DNA of 64,000 nucleotides from Leeuwenhoekiella polynyae (GCF_042683665.1 NZ_JBHUOO010000045.1); one strand, 5' to 3'; shown: positions 52,285-60,991, counted from the first letter of the stretch. Numbers and translations are program-made. Notes: generated by a model from the sequence alone, not told the origin.

Positions 52285-54520
52285 TTTGATTTCGCCCTTT
52301 AATCTCTTTGGCAATAACATCTGAGAATTTTTTAAGGTTATAGGGTTTGGTTATGACATCGTTCATACCACTCTCTTTAACCTTTTGTTTTACATAGGAT
52401 GCTTCTGCAGCAGTTAAGGCTATAATAGGCGTTGATTTATCAAATACACGTATGGCTTTTGTGGTCTCATAACCATTCATACCCGGCATATTTATATCCA
52501 TCATTATCATATCATAATGATGTTTACGTGTGCGCTCTAAAGCTTCTTCGCCATTTTGAGCTTCAAATATGATGGCATTCTGATTTTCGAGAACACGCCT
52601 GGTAACCAGTCTGTTGATCTTATTATCATCTACAATTAAGATACGCAGATCTTTAAGATTGGTAAGTTCTGAATCCCCTTCCGATTTTTTAGCCTCTCGT
52701 TTACCTATTACTTGCAGCAGTGTAGCTTCAGCAAATTCTATAGTAAATGTGAAGATGCTTCCCTGCCCCGGCTCACTTTTAAGCTCAATATCTGAGCCCA
52801 TTTTATTCAATAATTTACGCACTATAGGAAGCCCTAAACCGGTTCCTTTGTTGTCTGACTGAAGATCATCTAACTGACTGAATTCATCAAATATAGATTC
52901 ATGCTTTTCCTTAGGAATACCTATACCGTTATCTTCAATTTCAAACTGAATCTTATACTTACCGCTACTCAAAATTTTGCTACGAAGACGAATAGCAATG
53001 GTTCCTTTTGGAGTAAACTTTACAGCATTGCCCAAAATATTAAGTAAAATCTGAGAAATTCTTCTAGAGTCTCCTACAACATAATTAGGCACCGAAGAAT
53101 CTACATCACAGATGATCTTGCAATTTGAATTTTTTAAGCTATTCTGTTGAAAACTGCTTACAAGCTCTTCAACCAATAATTTTACATTAAAAGGTTTCTT
53201 GATTAGCTCAAAATTATCATCCTCTAGCTTAGAAATATCCAGTAAGTCATTAATTATATCAAGTAAGTGGTCTGCACTAAATTTTAATGAACCTATCTCA
53301 TCTTTATATTCTGCAAAAGCATCTTTTTTTTCTAGTATTGAAATGATACCCGTAACTCCATAAAGTGGTGTACGCATCTCATGACTCAATGTAGAGAAGA
53401 ATTTAGTTTTAGAACGCTCGCTCTTCTCTGCCCGGTCTTTTGCCTTTTTTAAATGTCTGTTGTTGAGTTTAAGGTTCTTAATAAGACCTAACCTTAAGCG
53501 CTCACTGTAGAATAAATAAGCCAGAAACAAAACCATGAGACCTATAATAGATCCTAAAAGAACAGACTGTGTCTTTTTACGCTGTAAATCCTGATCTAAA
53601 ATTTGTTGTTTTAATTCAGCATCATTGCGAGCTCTTCTCAACTCTTCAGCTTCCATATGAGCCTGAGCTAATTGAAAAGTTTCCTGATTTTTAACCTGTT
53701 CTTTATTTTTAAAATAAAAAATATAGCGTTTGTAAACCTTTAGAGCTTGTTTAGGTTTACCATATTTAGTAAGAAAATCTGCAAACCCACTATAGAAATC
53801 AAGCGCCAGATAGTCCATCTTCTTTTCTTCAGTCAAATCATAAGCTTTACTATAATATACTAAAGCTCTATCTGGGAAATCAAGCCCTTTATAGTAATCA
53901 CCCCAAAGAATATTTAAATAAACCAGAGGATCATCATAATAAAAACAATCCTCATCATAGCTTTTTTGAGCTTCCCTTAGATAAGGATACATCATTGTGA
54001 AATTCTTCTCATCTCTATATAACTCAGCAATATTTAAAGCTGCATCTAAAAATTCTCCATCATTGAGACGACGTTGAATTTGTAGAGATTCTTTATAATA
54101 AGTTAATGCCTGATCTCGCGTTTCTGGATATTCTGATAGACTGGCAGCTAAATTATTGTAGCCCCAGGCAATTAAAGTATCATTCTTAGAAAGCTTTGCG
54201 AAGTGCAGCGCTTTTTTAGCGTAGTCAAAGGCAGGTACAGAGTCCTGTAGTTGATCGTAAGTAATACTTAACAAATTATAGCCATGAAAAAGAAAACCGT
54301 TCTCATTTCTTTTCTCAGCTTCATTTATAAGTGAAGAAGCCATTTCTATAGCGAGATCATATTCTTTGCTATCTGTAATCTTTAAAATGCTATCTACTTG
54401 CTTTTGAAGATCTGGTTTCTGATAACTTAATACATCCATAGAATCAATGGCTCCACTAGCAGTATAAGAACAACATAGCGAGAATAGAGCAATTAAAATT
54501 GTAATGGACTTACGTTTCAA
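52274..54520 (-). CDS. TPR hybrid histidine kinase/response regulator
   Basis: A 748-residue sensor kinase. A signal-like N-terminus (TTG start inferred at 54520; SITILIALFSLCCSYTASGA) is followed by periplasmic tetratricopeptide repeats (about residues 30-300), a membrane helix (about 322-342) and a short coiled coil. HisKA has the phospho-accepting H380 in FFSTLSHEMRTPLYG. HATPase_c motifs are NILGNAVKFTP, DNGIGIP and GTGLGLPIV. A C-terminal receiver domain carries D675 in MMDINMPGMNGYETT. It lacks a DNA-binding output, so it presumably passes phosphate to another regulator. The promoter and palindrome lie upstream. Confidence 0.93.
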   Translation of the reverse strand: MKRKSITILIALFSLCCSYTASGAIDSMDVLSYQKPDLQKQVDSILKITDSKEYDLAIEMASSLINEAEKRNENGFLFHGYNLLSITYDQLQDSVPAFDYAKKALHFAKLSKNDTLIAWGYNNLAASLSEYPETRDQALTYYKESLQIQRRLNDGEFLDAALNIAELYRDEKNFTMMYPYLREAQKSYDEDCFYYDDPLVYLNILWGDYYKGLDFPDRALVYYSKAYDLTEEKKMDYLALDFYSGFADFLTKYGKPKQALKVYKRYIFYFKNKEQVKNQETFQLAQAHMEAEELRRARNDAELKQQILDQDLQRKKTQSVLLGSIIGLMVLFLAYLFYSERLRLGLIKNLKLNNRHLKKAKDRAEKSERSKTKFFSTLSHEMRTPLYGVTGIISILEKKDAFAEYKDEIGSLKFSADHLLDIINDLLDISKLEDDNFELIKKPFNVKLLVEELVSSFQQNSLKNSNCKIICDVDSSVPNYVVGDSRRISQILLNILGNAVKFTPKGTIAIRLRSKILSSGKYKIQFEIEDNGIGIPKEKHESIFDEFSQLDDLQSDNKGTGLGLPIVRKLLNKMGSDIELKSEPGQGSIFTFTIEFAEATLLQVIGKREAKKSEGDSELTNLKDLRILIVDDNKINRLVTRRVLENQNAIIFEAQNGEEALERTRKHHYDMIMMDINMPGMNGYETTKAIRVFDKSTPIIALTAAEASYVKQKVKESGMNDVITKPYNLKKFSDVIAKEIKGRNQITG

Positions 54521-54542
54521 TGAGTTGGGGTTTAAAACAGGT

Positions 54543-54550
54543 CAAAAATA
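54543..54550 (-). promoter_or_regulatory. -7 promoter box for the hybrid kinase
   Basis: The minus strand reads TATTTTTG, 23 bases before the TTG start at 54520. It overlaps the outer arm of the palindrome at 54546-54576. Confidence 0.5.
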
Positions 54551-54576
54551 GTTTTTTTATCGATAAAAAACTATTT
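54546..54576 (-). promoter_or_regulatory. palindrome overlapping the kinase promoter
   Basis: A near-perfect inverted repeat around ATCGAT: AAAATAG-TTTTTTT on one side and AAAAAA-CTATTTT on the other, with one unpaired T. It could be a protein operator or an RNA hairpin. No T-run terminator logic fits, and it overlaps the -7 box. Confidence 0.5.
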
Positions 54577-54660
54577 TATCCAAAAACATTAAATCAAAGC
54601 AATCAACTATATGATATTAAAACAACTAATCATTAGTGTTAAATAAATTTCATTAAAATT

Positions 54661-54678
54661 TGTAGTATATATACTACA
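54661..54678. promoter_or_regulatory. perfect 18-bp palindrome upstream of wbqC
   Basis: TGTAGTATATATACTACA is its own reverse complement. It lies 29 bases before the -33 TTG (54707) of the wbqC promoter, where an operator or activator site would be. Confidence 0.55.
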
Positions 54679-54706
54679 TTTTAAAAATGATTTTTCTTCT
54701 TTTTTC

Positions 54707-54732
54707 TTGACTTTAGAAATCGTTTATATTTG
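54707..54732 (+). promoter_or_regulatory. promoter for wbqC
   Basis: TTG at 54707-54709 and TATATTTG at 54725-54732 are 15 bases apart. The ATG at 54752 follows 19 bases after the -7 box. Confidence 0.55.
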
Positions 54733-54751
54733 CGCTCTCAAAAAGCTCTAA

Positions 54752-55375
54752 ATGAATATTATCACAAACCCAACATACTTTCCTGATATTATTACCACAG
54801 CATCCATTATTCAGGCAGATAATGTTACTCTGGAAGTCTGTGATAATTATCAAAAACAGAGCTATAGAAACCGAATGTATATAGCCACAGCAAACGGTAA
54901 GTTGCTTCTCAATATCCCTATAAAACACACAAAAACAGAAGGTCATAAGAAAACTGCAGAAGCTTTAATGGAGAATAATTTCTTATGGCAACGGCAACAT
55001 TGGCGTTCTATTGTGATAGCATATAGAACCTCTCCTTTTTTTGAGTTCTATGAAGATGATTTGTATCCCCTATTTCACAAAGAATATAATTCACTATTAG
55101 AGTTTAACCGAGCAAGTATTGCCTGCATTTTAGAAATGCTCGGCATAGACATAGATTTTACAATTACTCAGGATTACATAAAAGAATATTCTGACAAGAC
55201 TGATCTAAGATTTTTAGCAAACGCAAAACGAAAAGATAAATTAGAAATCCCTGCCTACAGACAGGTTTTTGAAGAGGCAAATGGTTTTATTCCGTATCTG
55301 ACCGTTTTAGATCTCATCTTTAATCTGGGGCCTGAAGCAATCACCTACTTGAAGAATTTAGATTTAAAATTATAG
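54752..55375 (+). CDS. WbqC family protein
   Basis: A 207-residue cytosolic protein with the WbqC signature: an N-terminal PTYFPDIITTASIIQADNV, RNRMYIATANGKLLLNIPIKH, FLWQRQHWRSIVIAYRTSPFF and FNLGPEAITYLKNL. The family is linked to polysaccharide (O-antigen or capsule) loci and its chemistry is not settled. It is a single gene behind its own promoter and a striking palindrome. Its 3' end overlaps the converging EEP-family gene by 6 bp. Confidence 0.85.
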   Translation: MNIITNPTYFPDIITTASIIQADNVTLEVCDNYQKQSYRNRMYIATANGKLLLNIPIKHTKTEGHKKTAEALMENNFLWQRQHWRSIVIAYRTSPFFEFYEDDLYPLFHKEYNSLLEFNRASIACILEMLGIDIDFTITQDYIKEYSDKTDLRFLANAKRKDKLEIPAYRQVFEEANGFIPYLTVLDLIFNLGPEAITYLKNLDLKL

Positions 55376-56395
55376 ATTCAGTACTGCCTCAATAGGAAAA
55401 TGATCTGAATATTCAACATCAAAGGTTTTAAATGCTGAAACTTCAATTTGAGGATCTGGTAAGATAAAATCTATTCGCAACGGAATTATATCAAATATGA
55501 ATGTGCGACCAAAACCACTACCCTGCTCCACAAATGCATCTTTTTTATCCCCGCGAATCTTATGATAGGTGTAAGAGAACACCGTATTATTAAAATCACC
55601 GGCAACAATTTTCTTATACCTGCAATTCTTCTCGTGAGTCAAAAATAAATTGGTTTGTTCTTGTTGCTTTTTAAAGGATCTTCCCAACCTTCCTATCAAT
55701 GACTTCGTATTTTCTTTTTCAAGAGCTCCTAGCTCAGGAGTAAGCGCCAGAGACTGCATATGCATATTATAAATCCGTAAGGTGTCTTTATCTTTTACAA
55801 TATCAGCAAATAGTGCATTATTAAAAGTACTTTCAAATTCGAGCGAACCAGTTTTGACAATTTTATATTTTGAATAAATAGCTTGTAAGTTAACGTGCTT
55901 CCCCTCTTTTTCGCCAAAATAAGAATACGGGTAATCTAATTTTGGTGCGCCACGTTTAGAAAATTCCTGAAAACAAATGACATCAGGGTTTGCCTCTTCA
56001 ATAAGCTCTGCGATACCAGTTTTTATTTCTTCAGAAGAAAAGTTTTCACTTCTAAAAACGTGTGCATTATAACTGAAGATTCTGAGTTGGTTTTCAGTCT
56101 TTATAATTTGATTAGACTCTTTTCCTGAGCTTATTTTATACAAGGTGCTTCCCTGAAAAAACCAAATAATCAATACTAATGTTGAAAGTATGAGTTGCTT
56201 TTTAAAAAGCAATAGCCAATATATTACAAATAAAATATTTGCAGCAATCAACACGGGAATAACCAAAGTTAAAACTGATAATGGAGGAAAAATCTTAGGC
56301 GGAAAATAAGGCAATATATAGCTTACAAGTAGTAAGATAGCAAATAAGCTATTGAGCAAAAAGACTAGTTTATTCCACAGACTTAGCTTCTTCAT
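55370..56395 (-). CDS. endonuclease/exonuclease/phosphatase family protein, membrane-anchored
   Basis: A 341-residue protein. Three N-terminal membrane segments (about residues 9-85) precede an EEP-fold domain at about 107-341: LRIFSYNAHVF, NPDVICFQEF, YNMHMQSL, AGDFNNTVFSYTYHKI and DYSDHFPIEA-like VEYSDHFPIEAVL, with the metal and catalytic Asn, Glu, Asp, His residues. The substrate (nucleic acid, phospholipid or inositol phosphate) is not decided by sequence. Its ATG at 56395 overlaps the rhomboid stop by 1 bp, so it belongs to the mutL-rhomboid transcript. Confidence 0.88.
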   Translation of the reverse strand: MKKLSLWNKLVFLLNSLFAILLLVSYILPYFPPKIFPPLSVLTLVIPVLIAANILFVIYWLLLFKKQLILSTLVLIIWFFQGSTLYKISSGKESNQIIKTENQLRIFSYNAHVFRSENFSSEEIKTGIAELIEEANPDVICFQEFSKRGAPKLDYPYSYFGEKEGKHVNLQAIYSKYKIVKTGSLEFESTFNNALFADIVKDKDTLRIYNMHMQSLALTPELGALEKENTKSLIGRLGRSFKKQQEQTNLFLTHEKNCRYKKIVAGDFNNTVFSYTYHKIRGDKKDAFVEQGSGFGRTFIFDIIPLRIDFILPDPQIEVSAFKTFDVEYSDHFPIEAVLNL

Positions 56396-57279
56396 TAAGT
56401 GTCTTTTCCGGCTTTAAAGAGAAAATCTTTGTCTTCTTTAGAAAGACTGTCGTAACCACTTTTGCTTATCTTATCTAAAATGGTATCTACACGTACTTGC
56501 TTTTCACTTTTAGACATACCAGAAGTTGCGCGCTTGGTCGCTGTAGATCTATTCTTATATACAGTTTTCATTTTTACCTTCTTCTCTGATTTGGGTGTTG
56601 GTTTAAAATAGCTTGTAACAGCATCCATAAATCGCTCCCACCAAGCACCTATATCATTTCCTTTACCCAGTTGTTGCGCATAAACATACCCAAAGATTGC
56701 ACCGCCTACATGTGCAAGCAATCCACCTGCATTACTAGAGGTTGGAATCTGAATCAAATCGGTAAGCACAACAAACACACCTATCTGCCAAAGTTTGACA
56801 TTAAAGAAGATAATGCGCACTTCAGTATTAGGCGTATATGTAGCTATAAAGATCATTATCGCTCTTACCGCAGCACTTGCTCCTACCAGATAAGCGCTCG
56901 AAGTAATCAAAACCGGAAACAAATTATAAGCAGTAACAAATAAAATTCCGCCGGCTAAGGCTCCGAGAAGGTAAATGGTTAAAAAGCGTTTTTCAGTAAA
57001 AAGGTTTAAAACTATCTGACCAAACCAATATAAAATGAGCATATTCCAGAAAATATGCCAGAAACCACCATGCAAAAATGCATAGGTTATCAAAGACCAA
57101 GGTTGTATTATTAATCTACTCAAATCTGTAGGCAGACTGAACCATTGAGTAATAACTGCACCCGAATTGAGCACCCATTCTAAAAGCGCAAAACCTATCC
57201 AGATCAACACATTGATCACGATAAGTTTTACAACAATATTTGCTGTTTTAAATTGGTAACTTAGACTGGGACTTGCCAT
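56395..57279 (-). CDS. rhomboid family intramembrane serine protease
   Basis: A 294-residue rhomboid with six membrane helices. The catalytic Ser lies in VGASAAVRA (GxSx) and the His in LAHVGGAIFGYVYA, and HIFWNMLILYWFG is the conserved helix-2 segment. The cytosolic C-terminal tail (about 215-294) is basic and then acidic (KSEKKVKMKTVYKNRSTATKRA). It lies 3 bp after another rhomboid gene and forms a tandem pair. Substrates are unknown. Confidence 0.92.
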   Translation of the reverse strand: MASPSLSYQFKTANIVVKLIVINVLIWIGFALLEWVLNSGAVITQWFSLPTDLSRLIIQPWSLITYAFLHGGFWHIFWNMLILYWFGQIVLNLFTEKRFLTIYLLGALAGGILFVTAYNLFPVLITSSAYLVGASAAVRAIMIFIATYTPNTEVRIIFFNVKLWQIGVFVVLTDLIQIPTSSNAGGLLAHVGGAIFGYVYAQQLGKGNDIGAWWERFMDAVTSYFKPTPKSEKKVKMKTVYKNRSTATKRATSGMSKSEKQVRVDTILDKISKSGYDSLSKEDKDFLFKAGKDT

Positions 57280-57282
57280 ATT

Positions 57283-58050
57283 TTAATACCAGCGTTTATC
57301 ATTAAAACTATTCTTTTTCCAATACCACATCATTATAAATCCGAATAGAGCACCTCCTATATGAGCAAAGTTTGCAATGTTTCCTCCAAAGATTGAAAAA
57401 CCGGTAACACCAGAAAACAAATCTAAAAGAATTAAACCGGGTATAAAAAATTTAGCCTTGACCGGGACCGGTAAAAATATAAGCATCAATTCTGCATTAG
57501 GAAATAGCATCCCAAAAGCCACTAAAACGCCATATATAGCTCCTGAAGCTCCTACTGCCGACGTAGAAAATGCTTCTATCATACCTCGCACTTTATCAGG
57601 ATCACCTACATTAGGATACGAATATTGACCTGATTGTTGAATGCTTGTAAATGCTTTGTTCAGAGTATCAGATATCTCTCCTGGAGTCAAACCCGCGTTT
57701 ATTAAAACGTCGTAACCAGCTTGATAATGGTAATATCCAACCAGAGTATGTATTAACGCGGCACCTAAACCTGCAGAAAAATAAAAGAAAATAAATTTAT
57801 TACGACCCAGCATTTGCTCTACAGGACCACCAAAAGCCCACAACGCATACATATTAAAAAGAATATGAAAAATACTGCTCTGATCATGCATAAACATATG
57901 CGTAAAAGGCTGCCAGAAGTGAAAATTAGGATTCTCAGGAAACCACAGTCCAAAGAGTTGAACTGCGTTAGGTAATAAAAACTGTGATCCTAAATAGAAG
58001 ATCACGTTAACGATTAAAAGTACTTTTACAGTTTCGGTTATTCTACCCAT
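57283..58050 (-). CDS. rhomboid family intramembrane serine protease
   Basis: A 255-residue rhomboid (ATG at 58050; a TTG just before is also open). HILFNMYALWAFGGPVEQMLGRNKFIFFY precedes the catalytic Ser in VGASGAIYGV and the His in FAHIGGALFGFIMMWY; active-site residues are intact. It contains a roughly 50-residue loop between the third and fourth segments (DVLINAGLTPGEISDTLNKAF...) that bacterial rhomboids often lack. Tandem with the next rhomboid, 39 bp after mutL. Confidence 0.92.
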   Translation of the reverse strand: MGRITETVKVLLIVNVIFYLGSQFLLPNAVQLFGLWFPENPNFHFWQPFTHMFMHDQSSIFHILFNMYALWAFGGPVEQMLGRNKFIFFYFSAGLGAALIHTLVGYYHYQAGYDVLINAGLTPGEISDTLNKAFTSIQQSGQYSYPNVGDPDKVRGMIEAFSTSAVGASGAIYGVLVAFGMLFPNAELMLIFLPVPVKAKFFIPGLILLDLFSGVTGFSIFGGNIANFAHIGGALFGFIMMWYWKKNSFNDKRWY

Positions 58051-58092
58051 CAATCTGGTTTGAAATGTTTAAACGCGCTAAGGCGTTTTTAA

Positions 58093-59979
58093 TTATGCGT
58101 TAAATTTACGATCCAGCTCGTCTACAGTAAGCGTAATAAACGTTTTTTTAAGAAATGGAGACATCGTAGGTTCTGTACAGGCAAATAATTTGTTGACCAA
58201 ATGCTCTCTGGACAATTCATCTAACTTCTCTCCTGTTTTTACAGCCATACTTTTTGCCATACTCTTTGCTAAAACATCAGTCTGACTAAAGCCAGTATCA
58301 GGTACTTCTTGTTCTACATCGCTCAACAACTGTTCTAAAACTATTGAAACCTCGCTCTCCTGAATACTTGCTGGTATTCCTGAAACTTCAAGAACTCCAT
58401 CTTCAGGCATATTGAGTGCAAAACCGGTATTTTCTAAAGACTCTTTTAAATCTTTAAATATCGCTAGTTCTGTGGGAGAATAATCTAGTCGTAAGGGAAA
58501 AAGCAATTGCTGACTTACAGATTCTTTCACAGTAATATTCCTAAGGAATTCTTCATATAAGACGCGTTGATGCGCTCGCTGTTGATCTATTAGCATCATA
58601 CCACTCTTTATAGCACTCACAATATATTTATTATGTAGCTGATAGGTATTTGCTGAATCGCTATCTGTTTCTTTTAAATCTTTAAATCCTTTGCTCTCGT
58701 GTTCTACAAAAAGGGACTCTGTTTCCGGTTCATTTTCTATTTGTACATGACTGAAAGAATTAGAGCTGTTTCTTTTATCAAGTCCGTCATAGAGATTTTC
58801 CCATCCAGCTGCACTTTTCTTCTCATAATGAGGAGTTCCGCTATAACTGCTGGTCTTTACCTTCTGCTCTTGCTCAAATGGGTTAAAGTTGCGATCAACC
58901 TCTACTTTGGGAACTTGCGCTTCTTTATTTTTATAGGAATATGGAGTATCCATATTAGATTCCCGGTTAAAATCAAGCACCGGAGCGATATTAAACTGCC
59001 CTAAACTGTGTTTTACTGCAGCGCGTAAAAGTGTATAGATCGCATGCTCATCCTCAAATTTAACCTCTGTTTTAGTAGGGTGAATATTGATATCAATTGA
59101 TTTGGGATCAACTTTTAAATAAATGAAATAACTCGCTCTGGCACGATCTGGTAACAAACCTTCAAAAGCAGCGCTCACCGAATGATTCAAATAGGGATGC
59201 TTAATAAAGCGATCATTAACGAAGAAAAACTGTTCCCCTTTAGTCTTTTTTGAAAATTCAGGCTTTACAATAAATCCATCTATATCTACAATTTCTGTTT
59301 CTTCGGTAACCGGCACCAATTTCTCATTGGTTTTTGGCCCAAAGACTCCTACAATGCGCTGACGCTTATTTGCTATGGGCAGATTGAATAACTCGCTGTC
59401 GTTGTGATACAACATAAATGCGATAGAATCGTGAGCCAGGGCTACACGTTGAAACTCGTCAATTATATGACGTAATTCTACAGAGTCTGATTTGAGGAAA
59501 TTCCGCCTTGCAGGAATATTGAAAAATAAATTTTTGACAGCTATCGAAGTACCTTGAAGTGTCGCGCAAACCTCCTGAGATTTGATCACACTACCTTCTA
59601 TTTCTATTTGAGTTCCTACCTCTTCACCTTCAGTTTTAGTTTTAAGTTCTACGTGAGCAACTGCAGCTATTGATGCCAAAGCTTCTCCTCTAAAACCTTT
59701 CGTATTTAATGCAAAAAGATCATCTGCAGAACTGATTTTTGAAGTGGCATGACGTTCAAAACTCAGACGCGCATCTGTAGTACTCATCCCTTTACCATCA
59801 TCTATAACCTGTACTAACGTACGCCCGGCGTCTTTAACAAGCAATTTAATCTGCGATGCCCCGGCATCTATAGAATTCTCTAATAACTCTTTTACCACAG
59901 AAGCTGGTCGCTGTACCACCTCCCCGGCAGCTATCTGGTTTGCTACATGATCGGGTAAAAGCTTAATGATATCAGACAT
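58093..59979 (-). CDS. mutL: DNA mismatch repair protein MutL
   Basis: A 628-residue mismatch-repair ATPase. The N-terminal GHKL domain has VANQIAAGEVVQRPASVVKELLENSIDAG, DDGKGM and RHATSKI, then GFRGEALASI. The linker (about 340-440) is Ser/Glu-rich. In the C-terminal domain the endonuclease-type motif reads DQQRAHQRVLYE (465-476) where nicking MutLs have DQHA..E....E; the His and the metal-binding Glu are both Gln. FACTEPTMSPF near residue 600 likewise lacks the canonical ACR/CxHGR residues. It is followed by two rhomboids and an EEP gene on the same strand. Confidence 0.95.
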   Translation of the reverse strand: MSDIIKLLPDHVANQIAAGEVVQRPASVVKELLENSIDAGASQIKLLVKDAGRTLVQVIDDGKGMSTTDARLSFERHATSKISSADDLFALNTKGFRGEALASIAAVAHVELKTKTEGEEVGTQIEIEGSVIKSQEVCATLQGTSIAVKNLFFNIPARRNFLKSDSVELRHIIDEFQRVALAHDSIAFMLYHNDSELFNLPIANKRQRIVGVFGPKTNEKLVPVTEETEIVDIDGFIVKPEFSKKTKGEQFFFVNDRFIKHPYLNHSVSAAFEGLLPDRARASYFIYLKVDPKSIDINIHPTKTEVKFEDEHAIYTLLRAAVKHSLGQFNIAPVLDFNRESNMDTPYSYKNKEAQVPKVEVDRNFNPFEQEQKVKTSSYSGTPHYEKKSAAGWENLYDGLDKRNSSNSFSHVQIENEPETESLFVEHESKGFKDLKETDSDSANTYQLHNKYIVSAIKSGMMLIDQQRAHQRVLYEEFLRNITVKESVSQQLLFPLRLDYSPTELAIFKDLKESLENTGFALNMPEDGVLEVSGIPASIQESEVSIVLEQLLSDVEQEVPDTGFSQTDVLAKSMAKSMAVKTGEKLDELSREHLVNKLFACTEPTMSPFLKKTFITLTVDELDRKFNA

Positions 59980-60068
59980 GAAGTGTGTTTACTTAAGCCC
60001 TGAAGATACCTATAACAGGTATTGCGGGTATCGTTTAATTATAAATTGAGCTTGAGAATTATAATTAG

Positions 60069-60350
60069 TTATTGCCCGAAAAAAATACTCAAATCAAAAT
60101 CGATAACAACTAAAAATAGAAAAACGAGTACAAGAACTATATACAAGGTAATGCGGTTTGCACGTTGATCAGGATTGTATTTAAAATCGTCTATTGCAGT
60201 ATTGAACTTAGATTTTAAACCTTTTGACTCAAGCGTAGCTTTGCGGTACTTATCAAATTTAGATTCTAACTTGTAAGGACTACCTTCTCCCTCATAATAA
60301 CGAGGACTGTAGCTGTATTTTTTATTCTTGCGTGTTTTTAAAATTCCCAT
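60069..60350 (-). CDS. small conserved protein with C-terminal membrane anchor
   Basis: A 93-residue protein with a basic, tyrosine-rich N-terminus (KTRKNKKYSYSPRYYEGEGSPYKLESKFDKYRKATLESKG) and one C-terminal membrane helix (about 67-88). It sits between mutL and ribH, an order common in Flavobacteriia. In databases such proteins are often called 'riboflavin synthase subunit beta', but no part of it resembles a riboflavin enzyme; ribH itself is the adjacent gene. Function unknown; the name should not be used. Confidence 0.75.
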   Translation of the reverse strand: MGILKTRKNKKYSYSPRYYEGEGSPYKLESKFDKYRKATLESKGLKSKFNTAIDDFKYNPDQRANRITLYIVLVLVFLFLVVIDFDLSIFFGQ

Positions 60351-60363
60351 AATTCCTAAAATT

Positions 60364-60397
60364 CAAAGTTACAATAATTGGTAGAAAGCTATGCAAA
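60364..60397 (-). promoter_or_regulatory. promoter for the small mutL-upstream protein
   Basis: The minus strand carries TTTG (60394-60397) and TAACTTTG (60364-60371), 22 bases apart and 13 bases before the ATG at 60350. Confidence 0.55.
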
Positions 60398-60499
60398 GCT
60401 TCAAACTTTGATATTCAAAAAGCATTCCAACTTTTAAAGGATTGCTTTAAGCTAAAGTTACACAAACAATTGCAATATAATTTTCAGGAGGTTTATTAG

Positions 60500-60991
60500 C
60501 TAAAACTTTGCGTCTTTACGTAATTGTGCCATTTTAATTGCAGCAACAGCAGCCTCTACACCTTTGTTACCGTGCTGACCGCCACTACGATCTATAGCTT
60601 GCTGCAGGGTATTATCGGTAAGAACACAAAAAATAACAGGAATATCGCTCTGGATATTCAAGTCTTTTATCCCCTGCGTTACGCCGTCACAAACAAAATC
60701 AAAATGCTTAGTTTGCCCTTGAATAACGCTTCCTACAGCAATAACTGCATCGAGCATATCATAACTCTGCTGCATTTTTTTGCAACCGTAGATCAATTCA
60801 AAACTTCCCGGAACATTCCATCTTACGACGTTTTCTTTAAGTACACCGCAATCTAAAAAGGTGTCAAAAGCACCTTGAAAAAGACCTTCAGTGATGTCAT
60901 GATTCCATTCAGAAACAACAATCCCAAACCGAAAATCTTTCGCGTTTGGGATTGTTGCTTTATCGTAAACAGACAAGTCTGTTGTAGCCAT
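60500..60991 (-). CDS. ribH: 6,7-dimethyl-8-ribityllumazine synthase
   Basis: A 163-residue lumazine synthase, the penultimate step of riboflavin synthesis, condensing 5-amino-6-ribitylamino-uracil with 3,4-dihydroxy-2-butanone 4-phosphate. Signature segments are FGIVVSEWNHDITEGL, VPGSFELIYGCKKM, DAVIAVGSVIQGQTKHFDFVC and PVIFCVLTDNTLQQAIDRSGGQHGNKG, which includes the catalytic His in TKHF. It forms oligomeric shells in relatives. The TPR gene lies 12 bp upstream, so they share a transcript. Confidence 0.95.
   Translation of the reverse strand: MATTDLSVYDKATIPNAKDFRFGIVVSEWNHDITEGLFQGAFDTFLDCGVLKENVVRWNVPGSFELIYGCKKMQQSYDMLDAVIAVGSVIQGQTKHFDFVCDGVTQGIKDLNIQSDIPVIFCVLTDNTLQQAIDRSGGQHGNKGVEAAVAAIKMAQLRKDAKF

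Noticed and set aside
60351..60499. FMN riboswitch near ribH
   Set aside because: The gap lies downstream of ribH and has no RFN-like conserved segments; the leader of the TPR-ribH operon is too short for one.
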